DNA from: Nevskiaceae bacterium
GTDB lineage: Bacteria; Pseudomonadota; Gammaproteobacteria; Steroidobacterales; Steroidobacteraceae
DNA: 64,000 bases
Reading direction: 5' to 3'
Assembly (NCBI GenBank): GCA_018883185.1
Contig: VEQP01000009.1
Location: 32,329-96,328 of the forward strand
Part shown: positions 46,838 through 56,324 of the stretch, in pieces
Position numbering within the stretch: position 1 is the first letter of the stretch
Layout: every line of letters begins with the position of its first letter
Translations under genes and position numbers: made by a program
The notes under the pieces: model-generated
Databases searched by the model: none
What the model saw: the letters and a program-made list of their open reading frames with translations, nothing else
What the model was told of the DNA's origin: nothing

Positions 46838-47665
46838 ATGACCTCACCACTGCGCTCCACGCTGACCACCGCCGATGGCGAGCAGATTGCCTGTTTCGAT
46901 TGGGCCGTCCCTGCAGCGCGCGGTCTTCTGCTCATCGTGCATGGTCTCGGCGAGCACGCCTTGCGCTATGCGCGGCTCGCCGTGTGGTTGAACGCCCGGG
47001 GTTACGCCGTTCGTGCCTACGATCAGTATGGTCACGGAGCCTCGAGCGGCCGGCGCGGGCACCTCGCGCGCGATCTGCAGCTCATTGAGCATCTGGCCGA
47101 GATCGCTACTCGCACTCGCGAGTCGCTACCGGAAGGCCAGCCGCTCGTCGTGTTAGGGCACAGCCTCGGTGGTCTCGTGGTGGCTTCCGCAGCAGAGCGC
47201 GGCCTTTTGCCGGTGCAAGGCCTGGTGCTGTCCTCGCCGGCCCTGGCTGTGGATATGGCGGCTTGGCAGCGCGTCGCGGTGCGATGGCTGCCGCGATATT
47301 GGCCGAATCTCACCCTTGGCAACGGACTGCAGCCGCGTTATCTCTCGCACGATGATGTCGTCGTTTCCGCGTACCAGAACGATCCGCTCGTGCACAATCG
47401 GATCTGCGCTCGTTTGGGTGGCTTCGTGGCGAGCGAAGGCGAGCGGGTCATCGAGGCAGCGCCCGGGTGGACGCTGCGCACGGCGCTGCTCTATGCCGGT
47501 GACGACCGGCTCGTCAGTCCGCGCGGCAGCCGGGCCTTCGCCGCCGCCGCGCCGACTCGCTTCGTCAGTTCACAGTGTTTCGACGGGCTCTACCACGAGA
47601 TCTTCAACGAGCCCGACGAGGCGCCGCTCAAGGCCCTCGAAGCGTGGCTGAACGGCGCGGGTTGA
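46838..47665 (+). CDS. Alpha/beta hydrolase, monoacylglycerol lipase-like
   Basis: LLIVHGLGEHALRYARLA; GHSLGG elbow; YAGDDRLVSPRGS; GLYHEIFNEP. Confidence 0.88.
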   Translation: MTSPLRSTLTTADGEQIACFDWAVPAARGLLLIVHGLGEHALRYARLAVWLNARGYAVRAYDQYGHGASSGRRGHLARDLQLIEHLAEIATRTRESLPEGQPLVVLGHSLGGLVVASAAERGLLPVQGLVLSSPALAVDMAAWQRVAVRWLPRYWPNLTLGNGLQPRYLSHDDVVVSAYQNDPLVHNRICARLGGFVASEGERVIEAAPGWTLRTALLYAGDDRLVSPRGSRAFAAAAPTRFVSSQCFDGLYHEIFNEPDEAPLKALEAWLNGAG

Positions 47666-48389
47666 ACAACGCCCAGAGCATGCAGAGGGCGACCATGGCG
47701 ACACCGGTGATCGCTGCGAGTTTCACGGGTTCGCTGATCGAGGGTCCACCCATGAAGATGCCGGTAGCGGCCCAGAGAAACACCGCGCAATAAACCACAT
47801 CGCGTGTGACGGCACCCATCCACACGTACACGGCGATCGCCGTACACACCGAGATCAGCGCCCAGCCATCCATGGAATTGCCGAAGGGATAGAACCCCCA
47901 GTCGAAAAACAAGGTCGCGAAGTTGACGAGCGTGGCTGTGGTGATCCAGCCGAAATACAGGCTGAAGACGCCGTCGACCACCAGAAATTCGCTCCAGGTG
48001 GGGCGCTGCAGGGTTTTGAGCCGCCAAAAGATCACAATCAGCGTACCGAGGATGAACAGCATCACGATGACGCTGGCGAGCACCATGCGGTAATGCCACA
48101 CGAAGATCCACGCGCTGTTGCCCACCGCGTTGAGCAGGTAAGGACCGATGATCCGCTCGATACGGGCACGAGTGCGCGGCACCGCCCGGAACGCCGCGAT
48201 GCTGAAGGCAATCAGCCCCAAGTAAATGATCGACCAGATGCCGAAGACGTATCCCGGCGGGGTGAAGCCCGTAGGATAGAGGGCTGATAGTTGGCCCGTG
48301 TTGAGGCCCCCAAGCGGCACAATGTTGGCGGCGGCGTTGACCGCCAGTACGATGAGGGTGGCCAGCAAGGCCAGTTTGGTTCGATCCAT
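47628..48389 (-). CDS. TspO/MBR-like tryptophan-rich membrane protein
   Basis: LNTGQLSALYPTGFTPPGYVFGIWSIIYLGLIAF; multiple TM segments. Confidence 0.65.
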   Translation of the reverse strand: MDRTKLALLATLIVLAVNAAANIVPLGGLNTGQLSALYPTGFTPPGYVFGIWSIIYLGLIAFSIAAFRAVPRTRARIERIIGPYLLNAVGNSAWIFVWHYRMVLASVIVMLFILGTLIVIFWRLKTLQRPTWSEFLVVDGVFSLYFGWITTATLVNFATLFFDWGFYPFGNSMDGWALISVCTAIAVYVWMGAVTRDVVYCAVFLWAATGIFMGGPSISEPVKLAAITGVAMVALCMLWALFNPRRSATLRGP

Positions 48390-48390
48390 A

Positions 48391-49254
48391 ATGCCACTCC
48401 CGATACATGACCGACCCGGCTGGGTTCTGCCCATCATACTCATTCCGGCGCTCGTGCTCGCCTCTTGTACCACCATGAAGCCCACCGTCCCCGTCATCGA
48501 CACGAGCCATCGCAGCCGCAACCACGAGAGTCGGGTGCGCTACCTTGTCATTCACTTCACCCAACTGAGTTTCCCGCGATCCCTGCAGGTGCTGACCGAG
48601 GGGAATGTGTCGAGTCACTACCTCGTCGATGTGGAGCCGCCCGTTATCTATCGCCTCGTCGACGAGGATCGCAGGGCATGGCATGCGGGTCGCAGTTACT
48701 GGCAGGGAGACACCAATCTCAACTCCAGTTCGATCGGCATCGAAATCGTTAATCTTGGCGATGACGCGAGCCCCGGTGTGGCCTATCAGCAGTACCCCGC
48801 TGCGCAGATCGATGCCGTCATCGCTTTGGTACGCGATATCGCGCAGCGCCACGAGATTGCGCCGCATCGCATCTTGGGGCACAGCGATATCGCGCCGCAG
48901 CGCAAGACCGATCCCGGCCCGCGGTTTCCCTGGGCGCGGCTTGCGGCAGAGGGGCTGATTCCGTGGCCGCGTGAGGCCGTAGTGCGCGAGGCGATGGGTC
49001 GCTATGTGGCGGCATTACCCGAGGTGAGTTGGTTCCAAGAAAAACTTGCGCAGCACGGCTTTGAGGTCGCACGCCACGGTGATCTGGACGACGCCACCCG
49101 TCGGGTGATGGCGGCATTCCAAATGAAGTACCGGCCAGAGAAATACGACGGTGAGCCGGATGCCGAGACAGCCGCTCTGCTCGACGCGGTGACCCGTCCC
49201 GACGGACTCGAACTCAAGTCGGCCGACGGCGGCACGCAGCCCTATAAACGCTGA
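48391..49254 (+). CDS. N-acetylmuramoyl-L-alanine amidase (Amidase_2, AmiD-like lipoprotein)
   Basis: Lipobox ALVLASC; RYLVIHFTQLSF; VSSHYLVD; RRAWHAGRSYW; SSSIGIEIVN; GHSDIAPQRKTDPGPRFPW. Confidence 0.88.
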   Translation: MPLPIHDRPGWVLPIILIPALVLASCTTMKPTVPVIDTSHRSRNHESRVRYLVIHFTQLSFPRSLQVLTEGNVSSHYLVDVEPPVIYRLVDEDRRAWHAGRSYWQGDTNLNSSSIGIEIVNLGDDASPGVAYQQYPAAQIDAVIALVRDIAQRHEIAPHRILGHSDIAPQRKTDPGPRFPWARLAAEGLIPWPREAVVREAMGRYVAALPEVSWFQEKLAQHGFEVARHGDLDDATRRVMAAFQMKYRPEKYDGEPDAETAALLDAVTRPDGLELKSADGGTQPYKR

Positions 49255-49290
49255 CTCCCTTTCGAGGGGCTAAGGTCGAAGGGCTCAGAA

Positions 49291-49327
49291 AGAAAAAGGG
49301 CGGTTGTGACTGGCACAACCGCCCTTT
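49291..49327 (-). terminator. Rho-independent terminator of the minus-strand TonB receptor
   Basis: 14-bp stem AAAGGGCGGTTGTG/CACAACCGCCCTTT; minus-strand reading continues into a T-rich tail. Confidence 0.85.
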
Positions 49328-49348
49328 GGTTCGCCGGATCCTTAGAAC

Positions 49349-51886
49349 TTAGAAGTTCTTGCGGATCGTCACGCCGTAGGTGCGCGGCTGGTTCGGGTAG
49401 CCGGAGAAGCTGCCCGTCTGAGCCACCGCCGGGAAGGCGCTGAGCAGATAGTTGTCGTCTGTCAGGTTGCGACCCCAGAGCATGAAGTCCCAACCATCAC
49501 GCGCAAAGCCCACGCTCGCATTCAGCGTGTTCACCTGACGCGAGGCGATGCTGGAGGGCATGTTGTCCACCGCCTGCACCTTGCTCTCGTAGAGGTAGTC
49601 GGCTCGGGCAAAGCCATCGACCGCGCCCACACTCCAGTTGTAGGTCAGACCGGTCGACACGCTCCACTCGTGGATGCCTGCCGGACGCGTGCCGCTCAGA
49701 TCCTGCGTGCCGTTCGGACCCTGGGCATTCGGGTACGAGTCGTACTTCGGATCGAGGTAGGTCGTCGAGAAGTCGAGCTGCCAGGCGTTGCTGAGCTTGA
49801 ACTGCGTTTCGAGTTCGAAACCCTGCGTCGTCTGCTTGCCGGCGTTGCCGAGCACGAAGCCCGTGCCGAGGAAGATGTTGGACTGGAAGTCCTTGATCTC
49901 CTGATCGAACAGCGCGAAGTTGATAGCAACTCGTTCCCAGCGACCCTTGATACCGATTTCCTTGACGGTCGACTCTTCCGGGCGCGCGTAGCGCGTGCCG
50001 TAACGCGGGTACCACGGGTTGACCGCGCCACCGAGCGGCGAACGGGCCGGGGTAGCCGGTGCGAACGGCTTGCTGTCACGCGACAGGTTCCAGGAAGTGG
50101 CCTTGAAGCCGGTCGAGATACCACCGTAAACGTTAAGGTTATCGGTGGCTTCGAACGCGAGGCGCACGGTGTAGGTGGTCTTGCTGTCAGCCGAGCTTTC
50201 GGCAAACGGCGTCACCGGTGAGAGGAACTGCAGCGCGTAGAGACCGAGTGCCGAGTTGCAGAGCGGCCCGGCAGGGAACGCCGGCTGCCCTGCCACGCAG
50301 GCGCGGACGCTCGCCGTGTCGGCGAGCGATGCCTGCTGCGGGAAGGCCGCAAAGTTCGCCGGTGTCGGCGCACGACCACCGGTCAGCGCACCGAAAATCT
50401 GCGCGAAACCAAGTTGCACCAGATCCACGCCCGAGAAGGCCTCGGTTTGCTTGGTGGCGAAGTTCACGTCCTTTTTTGTATTGGTGTAGGCGACGCCTGC
50501 GGTCAGCGTGACGCGATCATTGATATCAAAGTCCAGTTGGCCAAAGAGGTTGTAGGCGTCGTTGTCCTGCTTGGTGTTGATCGTTGTGCCGGTATTGTTC
50601 GCGAAGAACGTACCCACAGGAACGCCGATGGCGCGCTCGAGACTCGGGAAAGTCTGTAGACCTGCCGTCGGGTTGGTGGGGTTGGTCAGCACACCCGCGT
50701 AGTTCCGGAAGGCCGAGCCGAGCAGGATGGTGTTGTCGTACTTCACTTTTTCGTCGAAGTAGAACGCGCCCAGCAACCCGCGGATGGCGCCGCCGGCGTC
50801 ATACGAGAGGCGCAGTTCCTGCGTCAGGGTATCGATGTCACCGGTGTTGACGTTGTACTCGCCAAGGCTGCCGCTCGTGAAGTCGAAGTCGTAATCGAAG
50901 CTCGTTTTCTGATTACGCGAAGCCGTGATCGAGGCGAGGTTGAAGTCACCGAGATCCCAGTCGAGATGCAGCGAGAAGCCGCTGTTCTTGACGATATTGC
51001 GCGGGAGTTTATTGAGGTAGGCCGCGCGGTCAAACGGGGCTCCGGCCGCATTAGCGACGCCCGGATAAATCCGACCATTGACGATGGGCGACTGGATCAC
51101 CGCGCCGGTCGGGCCGTTCACCAAGTTCGAGACGCCGCAACACACTTCGTCAATGTTGCTGAGGTCGGCGATCACGCGCACCTCGAGTGCATCGGAGGCC
51201 TTCCACAGCAACTGGCCGCGCACGTCGGAACGATCACGATCGTTGATGTACGTGTTGCTGACGAGCTCGCGGAAGTAGCCATCACGCTTGTTGAGCGTGG
51301 AAGTGAGGCTGAAGGCCAGCGTGTCGCTGATCGGACCCGTGACCTTGCTCTTCAAAATCTGCTGGTTGTAGTTGCCGAGCGTGCCTTCGACCATGCCGCT
51401 CCAAGTGAACTGCGGCTTCTGCGTGACGACGCTGATCACACCGGCTGAGGCATTCTGGCCGAACAGCGTGCTCTGCGGACCGCGCAGTACTTCAACGCGC
51501 GACACGTCGATGAGATCGCCGATGGCGCCCGCTGAGCGCGAGCGATACACGCCATCGATGAACACGCCAACCGAGGGCTCGATGCCCGGGTTGTTGGCGC
51601 CGTTGCCGAAGCCGCGGATCACGAAGTTGGTTTGCGTCGAGGTCTGCAGCGTGGTGACGCGCAGCGAGGTGACGATGCTCGCGAGATCGGTGATGTCTTG
51701 GATCGATGCCTTCTGGATGGTTTCGACCGGCGTGACCGTGACGGCGACCGGCACATCCTGCAAGGTTTGCTCGCGCTTGGTCGCCGTGACGACGATTTCC
51801 TCGAGCGCGGTGACGTCCTGCGCGGTCGCTGAGCCGGCCATAACGGCGACTGCGACTGCGAGGGCGACGGGTGAATATGACTTCAT
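49349..51886 (-). CDS. TonB-dependent receptor
   Basis: MKSYSPVALAVAVAVMAGSATA signal; LEEIVVTATKREQTLQDVPVAVTV; GPQSTLFGQNASAGVISVVT; start set at MKSYSP. Confidence 0.94.
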   Translation of the reverse strand: MKSYSPVALAVAVAVMAGSATAQDVTALEEIVVTATKREQTLQDVPVAVTVTPVETIQKASIQDITDLASIVTSLRVTTLQTSTQTNFVIRGFGNGANNPGIEPSVGVFIDGVYRSRSAGAIGDLIDVSRVEVLRGPQSTLFGQNASAGVISVVTQKPQFTWSGMVEGTLGNYNQQILKSKVTGPISDTLAFSLTSTLNKRDGYFRELVSNTYINDRDRSDVRGQLLWKASDALEVRVIADLSNIDEVCCGVSNLVNGPTGAVIQSPIVNGRIYPGVANAAGAPFDRAAYLNKLPRNIVKNSGFSLHLDWDLGDFNLASITASRNQKTSFDYDFDFTSGSLGEYNVNTGDIDTLTQELRLSYDAGGAIRGLLGAFYFDEKVKYDNTILLGSAFRNYAGVLTNPTNPTAGLQTFPSLERAIGVPVGTFFANNTGTTINTKQDNDAYNLFGQLDFDINDRVTLTAGVAYTNTKKDVNFATKQTEAFSGVDLVQLGFAQIFGALTGGRAPTPANFAAFPQQASLADTASVRACVAGQPAFPAGPLCNSALGLYALQFLSPVTPFAESSADSKTTYTVRLAFEATDNLNVYGGISTGFKATSWNLSRDSKPFAPATPARSPLGGAVNPWYPRYGTRYARPEESTVKEIGIKGRWERVAINFALFDQEIKDFQSNIFLGTGFVLGNAGKQTTQGFELETQFKLSNAWQLDFSTTYLDPKYDSYPNAQGPNGTQDLSGTRPAGIHEWSVSTGLTYNWSVGAVDGFARADYLYESKVQAVDNMPSSIASRQVNTLNASVGFARDGWDFMLWGRNLTDDNYLLSAFPAVAQTGSFSGYPNQPRTYGVTIRKNF

Positions 51887-51979
51887 GTGAAAAGCCCCTC
51901 TGTAAATTGTTCCCGAGATCGGCATCCGGCCGGACGGGCTGACTTATCGTTCAGATTGGATTTTAACCACATTTTAGGC

Positions 51980-51999
51980 AAAAAAGCCGCAATCGCGGC
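51980..51999 (-). terminator. Rho-independent terminator between regulator and TonB receptor (minus strand)
   Basis: Minus strand: GCCGC-GATT-GCGGC-TTTTTT. Confidence 0.7.
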
Positions 52000-52004
52000 C
52001 CCCG

Positions 52005-52877
52005 TCACGGCCCCGGCGACTCGTCCCCCAATCGGCGGGCGACGCCCCGGATGACCTCGGTCACCCGGGCGCTGCCGGCGGCCGTCAGCTCAATGTATTT
52101 GCGACGCCGGTCCTTGGGGTCGAGGTTGAAGCTCACGAGGCCCGCGGCCTGCAGTCGTTCGATACGGCGCAGCGCTGTGGTGACCGGGCTGCGCGAGGCG
52201 AGGCAAAGGCTCGTCACGGAGATCTGCCGACGCAGCAACTGGGCGCGCAGCAGCTCTGACAACATGCTCCAGGTGGCATCGGCCTCGAAAACGTCGCCCA
52301 AGGCGCTACAACGGAATTCGTCGATATCGGCGAGCAACTGCAGGGTACGCAAGTCCGGGCTGATGTCTCGGGCTGGCTGGCGACGTGGCAAGCCAGGCCG
52401 CTCCGGCATGCGGACCACCACCGATTCGCCCTGTCGCTCTCGATTCGAAGCGTGGCGCCGCTGGGCTTCGAATACGGCGCGCAGCAGTGTGCCGCGCGCA
52501 AGGGGCTTCGGCAGCAGGTCGGCCACCTCGAGCACGAGCGTGTCCGTGAAACGCGAGAACTCCGGGGGTTCGGCCACCAGAATGACCTGTAAATCCTGAC
52601 GAACGGCCGCCGCGCGCTGCACGAAGTCCGGGGTTTGCGAACCGCTGTAGCCGACGAGGCTGGTGGGGTCGATCACCAGAACGCCGACTTGGGGTTGGCC
52701 GCGCAGCAGTTCCAGCGTGGCCTCGACGCCACCACCGCCGTCCCCCGTCAGTACGTGGGTGCCGCGTTGCGAGAGCGCACGCGCCATGAATTCGAGCGAG
52801 GCGGCGTTGGCATCGATCAACAACACCATCGCCTCGGCTTCGGTCGCTCGATCGTTGATCAATGGGTTCGATAACAC
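52005..52877 (-). CDS. REC-like receiver domain fused to C-terminal MarR-type winged helix regulator
   Basis: N-term VLLIDANAASLEFMARALSQRG...VLVIDPTS...LLPKPLARGTLL (receiver pattern); C-term ISVTSLCLASRSPVTTALRRIERLQAAGLVSFNLDPKDRRRKYIELTAAG (MarR). Confidence 0.8.
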   Translation of the reverse strand: MLSNPLINDRATEAEAMVLLIDANAASLEFMARALSQRGTHVLTGDGGGGVEATLELLRGQPQVGVLVIDPTSLVGYSGSQTPDFVQRAAAVRQDLQVILVAEPPEFSRFTDTLVLEVADLLPKPLARGTLLRAVFEAQRRHASNRERQGESVVVRMPERPGLPRRQPARDISPDLRTLQLLADIDEFRCSALGDVFEADATWSMLSELLRAQLLRRQISVTSLCLASRSPVTTALRRIERLQAAGLVSFNLDPKDRRRKYIELTAAGSARVTEVIRGVARRLGDESPGP

Positions 52878-53082
52878 GGTTTAATCCGAAATGGCAGGAA
52901 CTATATTAGGTTGGCGGTCAACCTGGCGTCGATTAACTGCCTAATTTTTATTGAATTTTCGCGGCATCGTACCGATTCGGAACAAAGGAACTCATGGTAT
53001 CCGATGTATTGGGTGGAAATTGATTCAATTTAGTGGGCGTTCATGAGTATTTGTTGTGTCGATAAAACAATCAGTATGTTGT

Positions 53083-53137
53083 GGGCGGGCCTTTTTTACG
53101 GTAAAAAGCCCGCAGACCGACGAATTCCGTCGTTTTT
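53083..53137 (+). promoter_or_regulatory. Structured 5' leader with two consecutive hairpins before a TonB receptor
   Basis: GCGGGC-CT-TTTTTAC..GTAAAAA-GCCCGC hairpin, then CGACG-AATTC-CGTCG-TTTTT, followed immediately by AAGGAG and ATG 53151. Confidence 0.5.
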
Positions 53138-53150
53138 CAAGGAGTTGTAC

Positions 53151-55706
53151 ATGCGCAACAATCTGGTTGCTCTGGTCGTCGCTGCCGCCTTGGCCCAGGC
53201 CGCAGTCGCGCAGGAAGCGAATACCTCGGGCGCCGATGCACTCGAGCAAGTGGTCGTCACCGGCACCCGCGTCGCCAATCGGTCAGTGCTCGACACTGCC
53301 GTGCCGGTCGACGTCGTGAGCAATGAAGCGCTGAGCAATCTCGGCGTCACCGAAATCAATCAGGCGCTGTCGGTCGCCTTGCCGTCGTTCAACTTCCCGC
53401 GCCCGGGTCTGGCGGACGGTACGGACACCGTGCGCCCGGCGACGCTGCGTAGTCTCGCTCCGGACCAGACTTTGGTGCTCGTTAACGGTAAGCGCCGGCA
53501 CACGGCGGCTCTCGTCAACGTCAACGGCACCATCGGTCGCGGCGCTGCTGCCACTGACCTCAACACGATTCCTAATGCTGCCGTTCGTGCCATCGAAGTG
53601 CTGCGTGACGGTGCTTCGGCGCAATACGGTTCGGATGCCATCGCCGGCGTGATCAACCTGCGCCTGCGTGAGGATCGCGAGGGCGGTGAAGCGAGCATCA
53701 GCTACGGCTGGCGCGATACGACCTACGAAAATCTCACGGGCACGCCCCCGACAGGCGCGACTTGGTCGGCTCCGGCCGTACTCAAGCGCAGCCGCTCTGA
53801 CGGCGAGACGCTGACGGTGTCGGTGTGGAAGGGCTTCTCGCTGGGCGACAGCGGCTTTTTGACCGTGACGGGCGAGTTCAAGGACCAGGAGCGCACTGAG
53901 CGTGGCGGCTGGGATGCGCGCTCGCAATATGCCCGCACATCGACCGGTGCCTTCGATCCTCGTGAAGCCACATTCAATCGTTTCAGTCAGTGGTATGGCG
54001 AGCCGGAGATTTCACAGAAGACCATCTTCGTCAATGCCGGCAGCGAACTGGCGAGTGGCAACGAGGTTTATGCCAACGCGAGCTGGCAGCAGCGTTCTGC
54101 CCTCTCCGCGGGCTTTTCCCGACTGGCCAACGATCCGTCGGGTCGTAACGTAGCCTCGATCTATCCGGATGGTTTCCTGCCCCTGATTGCTCCGGACGTC
54201 ACGGACTTCGCCGCCTCGACCGGCGTGCGTTGGGATGCCGCGGATTGGGATATGGACTTGTCGCTCGGCTACGGGCGCAACGACATGAAGTTCACCATCA
54301 AGAACACGCTGAACCGCTCGCTCGGCGCGGCAAGCAAGACGGAATTCAACGCGGGTGGGTATGCCTACGACCAGCTCGTGCTGAACGTCGGCGGCGTGCG
54401 CGGCTTCGACGTGGCGGGCTTTGCCTCGCCGCTCAACGTCGCAATGGGTCTCGAGGCGCGTCGTGAGGCCTACTCGATCACGGCCGGTGAGCCTGATTCC
54501 TACCGCAATGGCGGGGCACGCATCCCGCTCAACACGCCGGGCTGCACGGGTGCGAGCGCGACGTTGCCCGCCAACGTCGCGGCGGGCGGTTGCCCGGCGC
54601 CTTCGGGTTCGCAGGTGTTTCCGGGCTTCCGTCCGGCTAACCAGGTCAATGAAAACCGCCGCGCGTTCGGTGTGTACGTCGATCTCGAAGCCAACGTGAC
54701 CGACAAGTTGCTGTACTCGGCGGCGCTGCGTCTTGAGGACTACTCGGACTTCGGCAGCAACGCTTCGGGCAAGGTCGCGCTGCGCTACGACTTCTCGGAT
54801 GCGTTCGCGCTGCGTGCCTCGGTGTCGACGGGCTTCCGCGCTCCTTCGCTGCAGCAGCAGTACTTCGCTACAACCTCAACCAACTTCATCAACGGTGTGC
54901 CGTTCGACATCACCACCTTCCCGGCAACGGACTCGGTGGCTGCAGCACTCGGCGCACAGCCGCTCGATGCAGAAGAGTCCGCTAACTACTCGATCGGTGC
55001 GGTGGTGCAGACGGGCGATTTGTCGCTGACCATTGATGCGTATCGCATCAATATCATCGATCGAATCGTGTTGTCGGAGAACCTGACCTCGGATGCCGTG
55101 CGCAACTTCCTGACCTCGCGAGGTTTCATCGGCATCGGTGGCGGTCGCTTCTTCATCAATGGTGTGGATACCGAGACGACGGGTGTCGATGTTGTGGCGA
55201 GTTACCCCGTGGTCACGGAGTCGCTCGGCAAGTTCGACTTCACGGCCACGGCGAACTTCACTTCCACGGATGTCACGCGGGTTCCGGCTACACCGCAGTT
55301 GTCTGCGCTCAGCCCGGCGCCGATTCTGTTCGATCGCGGCAACCGTCTGACCTTCGAACAAGGCAATCCGGAGAACAAGTTCACGCTCGCGGTGAACTGG
55401 GCCATGAACGGCTTCGGTGCCACGCTGCGTGCCACGCGCTACGGTGACGCGCTCAGCCCGCAGAACGCGCCGACGGCGACGGCACCTGACTTCGTGCTCA
55501 CGGCTAAGACTCTGCTCGATCTGGAAGGCCGTTACGCCTTCAACGACAAGGTCAAGGTCGCGATCGGTGCCGACAACCTGCTCGATGAGTATCCGGATCC
55601 GCTGCCGCCGGGCCTCAACACCACCGGTGCGACGTCGTTCTCGAACTTCTCGCCCTTCGGTCGTTCGGGCCGCTTCATCTACGGGCGGGTGACGGTCGGC
55701 TTCTGA
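53151..55706 (+). CDS. TonB-dependent receptor
   Basis: MRNNLVALVVAAALAQAAVAQEA signal; LEQVVVTGTRVANRSVLDTAVPVDVV; TLVLVNGKRRHTAALVN; DGASAQYGSDAIAGVINLRL. Confidence 0.95.
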   Translation: MRNNLVALVVAAALAQAAVAQEANTSGADALEQVVVTGTRVANRSVLDTAVPVDVVSNEALSNLGVTEINQALSVALPSFNFPRPGLADGTDTVRPATLRSLAPDQTLVLVNGKRRHTAALVNVNGTIGRGAAATDLNTIPNAAVRAIEVLRDGASAQYGSDAIAGVINLRLREDREGGEASISYGWRDTTYENLTGTPPTGATWSAPAVLKRSRSDGETLTVSVWKGFSLGDSGFLTVTGEFKDQERTERGGWDARSQYARTSTGAFDPREATFNRFSQWYGEPEISQKTIFVNAGSELASGNEVYANASWQQRSALSAGFSRLANDPSGRNVASIYPDGFLPLIAPDVTDFAASTGVRWDAADWDMDLSLGYGRNDMKFTIKNTLNRSLGAASKTEFNAGGYAYDQLVLNVGGVRGFDVAGFASPLNVAMGLEARREAYSITAGEPDSYRNGGARIPLNTPGCTGASATLPANVAAGGCPAPSGSQVFPGFRPANQVNENRRAFGVYVDLEANVTDKLLYSAALRLEDYSDFGSNASGKVALRYDFSDAFALRASVSTGFRAPSLQQQYFATTSTNFINGVPFDITTFPATDSVAAALGAQPLDAEESANYSIGAVVQTGDLSLTIDAYRINIIDRIVLSENLTSDAVRNFLTSRGFIGIGGGRFFINGVDTETTGVDVVASYPVVTESLGKFDFTATANFTSTDVTRVPATPQLSALSPAPILFDRGNRLTFEQGNPENKFTLAVNWAMNGFGATLRATRYGDALSPQNAPTATAPDFVLTAKTLLDLEGRYAFNDKVKVAIGADNLLDEYPDPLPPGLNTTGATSFSNFSPFGRSGRFIYGRVTVGF

Positions 55707-55726
55707 TCGAATCAGCGCCACTTGAG

Positions 55727-56320
55727 GTGGCGCCGCAGGTCGTGCTGTTGCATGGCTTTGCGGCGTCCACCGATGATCTCAACGCGGCGGTCGAGCTTGT
55801 CTCGGCCGCCGCGCCGTTTAGGCACCTCAAAACACCCGGCGGTCGGCCGATGTCGGCCGCGATGACGAGTTGCGGCGCCTGCGGCTGGTACAGCGATTCG
55901 AGCGGGTATCGCTACGAACCACTCGACCCGCTCACAGGCCGGCCTTGGCCGTTGATGCCCGATGCATTTGCGGTGTTGGCGCGCCGCTCGGCATCTGCTG
56001 CCGGTTTCGGCGAATTCTTTGCGCCCGACACCTGCCTCGTGAATAGGTACGAGTCAGGCGCGCGCATGGGTGCGCACCGTGACGCCGACGAACGCGACTT
56101 TTCGCAGCCAATCGTGTCCGTGACGCTCGGCGCAGCGGCGACATTTCTTTGGTACGGTACCCGGAGGTCGGGGTCGCCCACCAGGGTCCGCCTCGAGCCA
56201 GGTGATGTGCTGGTGTGGGGTGGCGCTGCGCGAAAGGGCTACCACGCCGTCGGCTCGCCGGAGCAGGATCTCTTCGGCGCTGGCGTCAGAATCAATCTGA
56301 CGTTCCGCAAAGCGCTTTAA
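55727..56320 (+). CDS. alkB: AlkB-type alpha-ketoglutarate-dependent DNA dealkylation dioxygenase
   Basis: MTSCGACGWYSDSSGYRYEPLDPLTGRPWPLMP; NRYESGARMGAHRDADERDFSQPIVSVTLG; GDVLVWGGAARKGYHAV. Confidence 0.9.
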   Translation: MAPQVVLLHGFAASTDDLNAAVELVSAAAPFRHLKTPGGRPMSAAMTSCGACGWYSDSSGYRYEPLDPLTGRPWPLMPDAFAVLARRSASAAGFGEFFAPDTCLVNRYESGARMGAHRDADERDFSQPIVSVTLGAAATFLWYGTRRSGSPTRVRLEPGDVLVWGGAARKGYHAVGSPEQDLFGAGVRINLTFRKAL

Positions 56321-56324
56321 CGGA

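Noticed and set aside
45214-46935. 573-aa minus-strand ORF antisense to the TonB receptor
   Set aside because: Fully overlaps a strongly supported receptor; composition (Arg/Val/Asp/His-rich, no motif) is typical of antisense shadow ORFs in GC-rich DNA.
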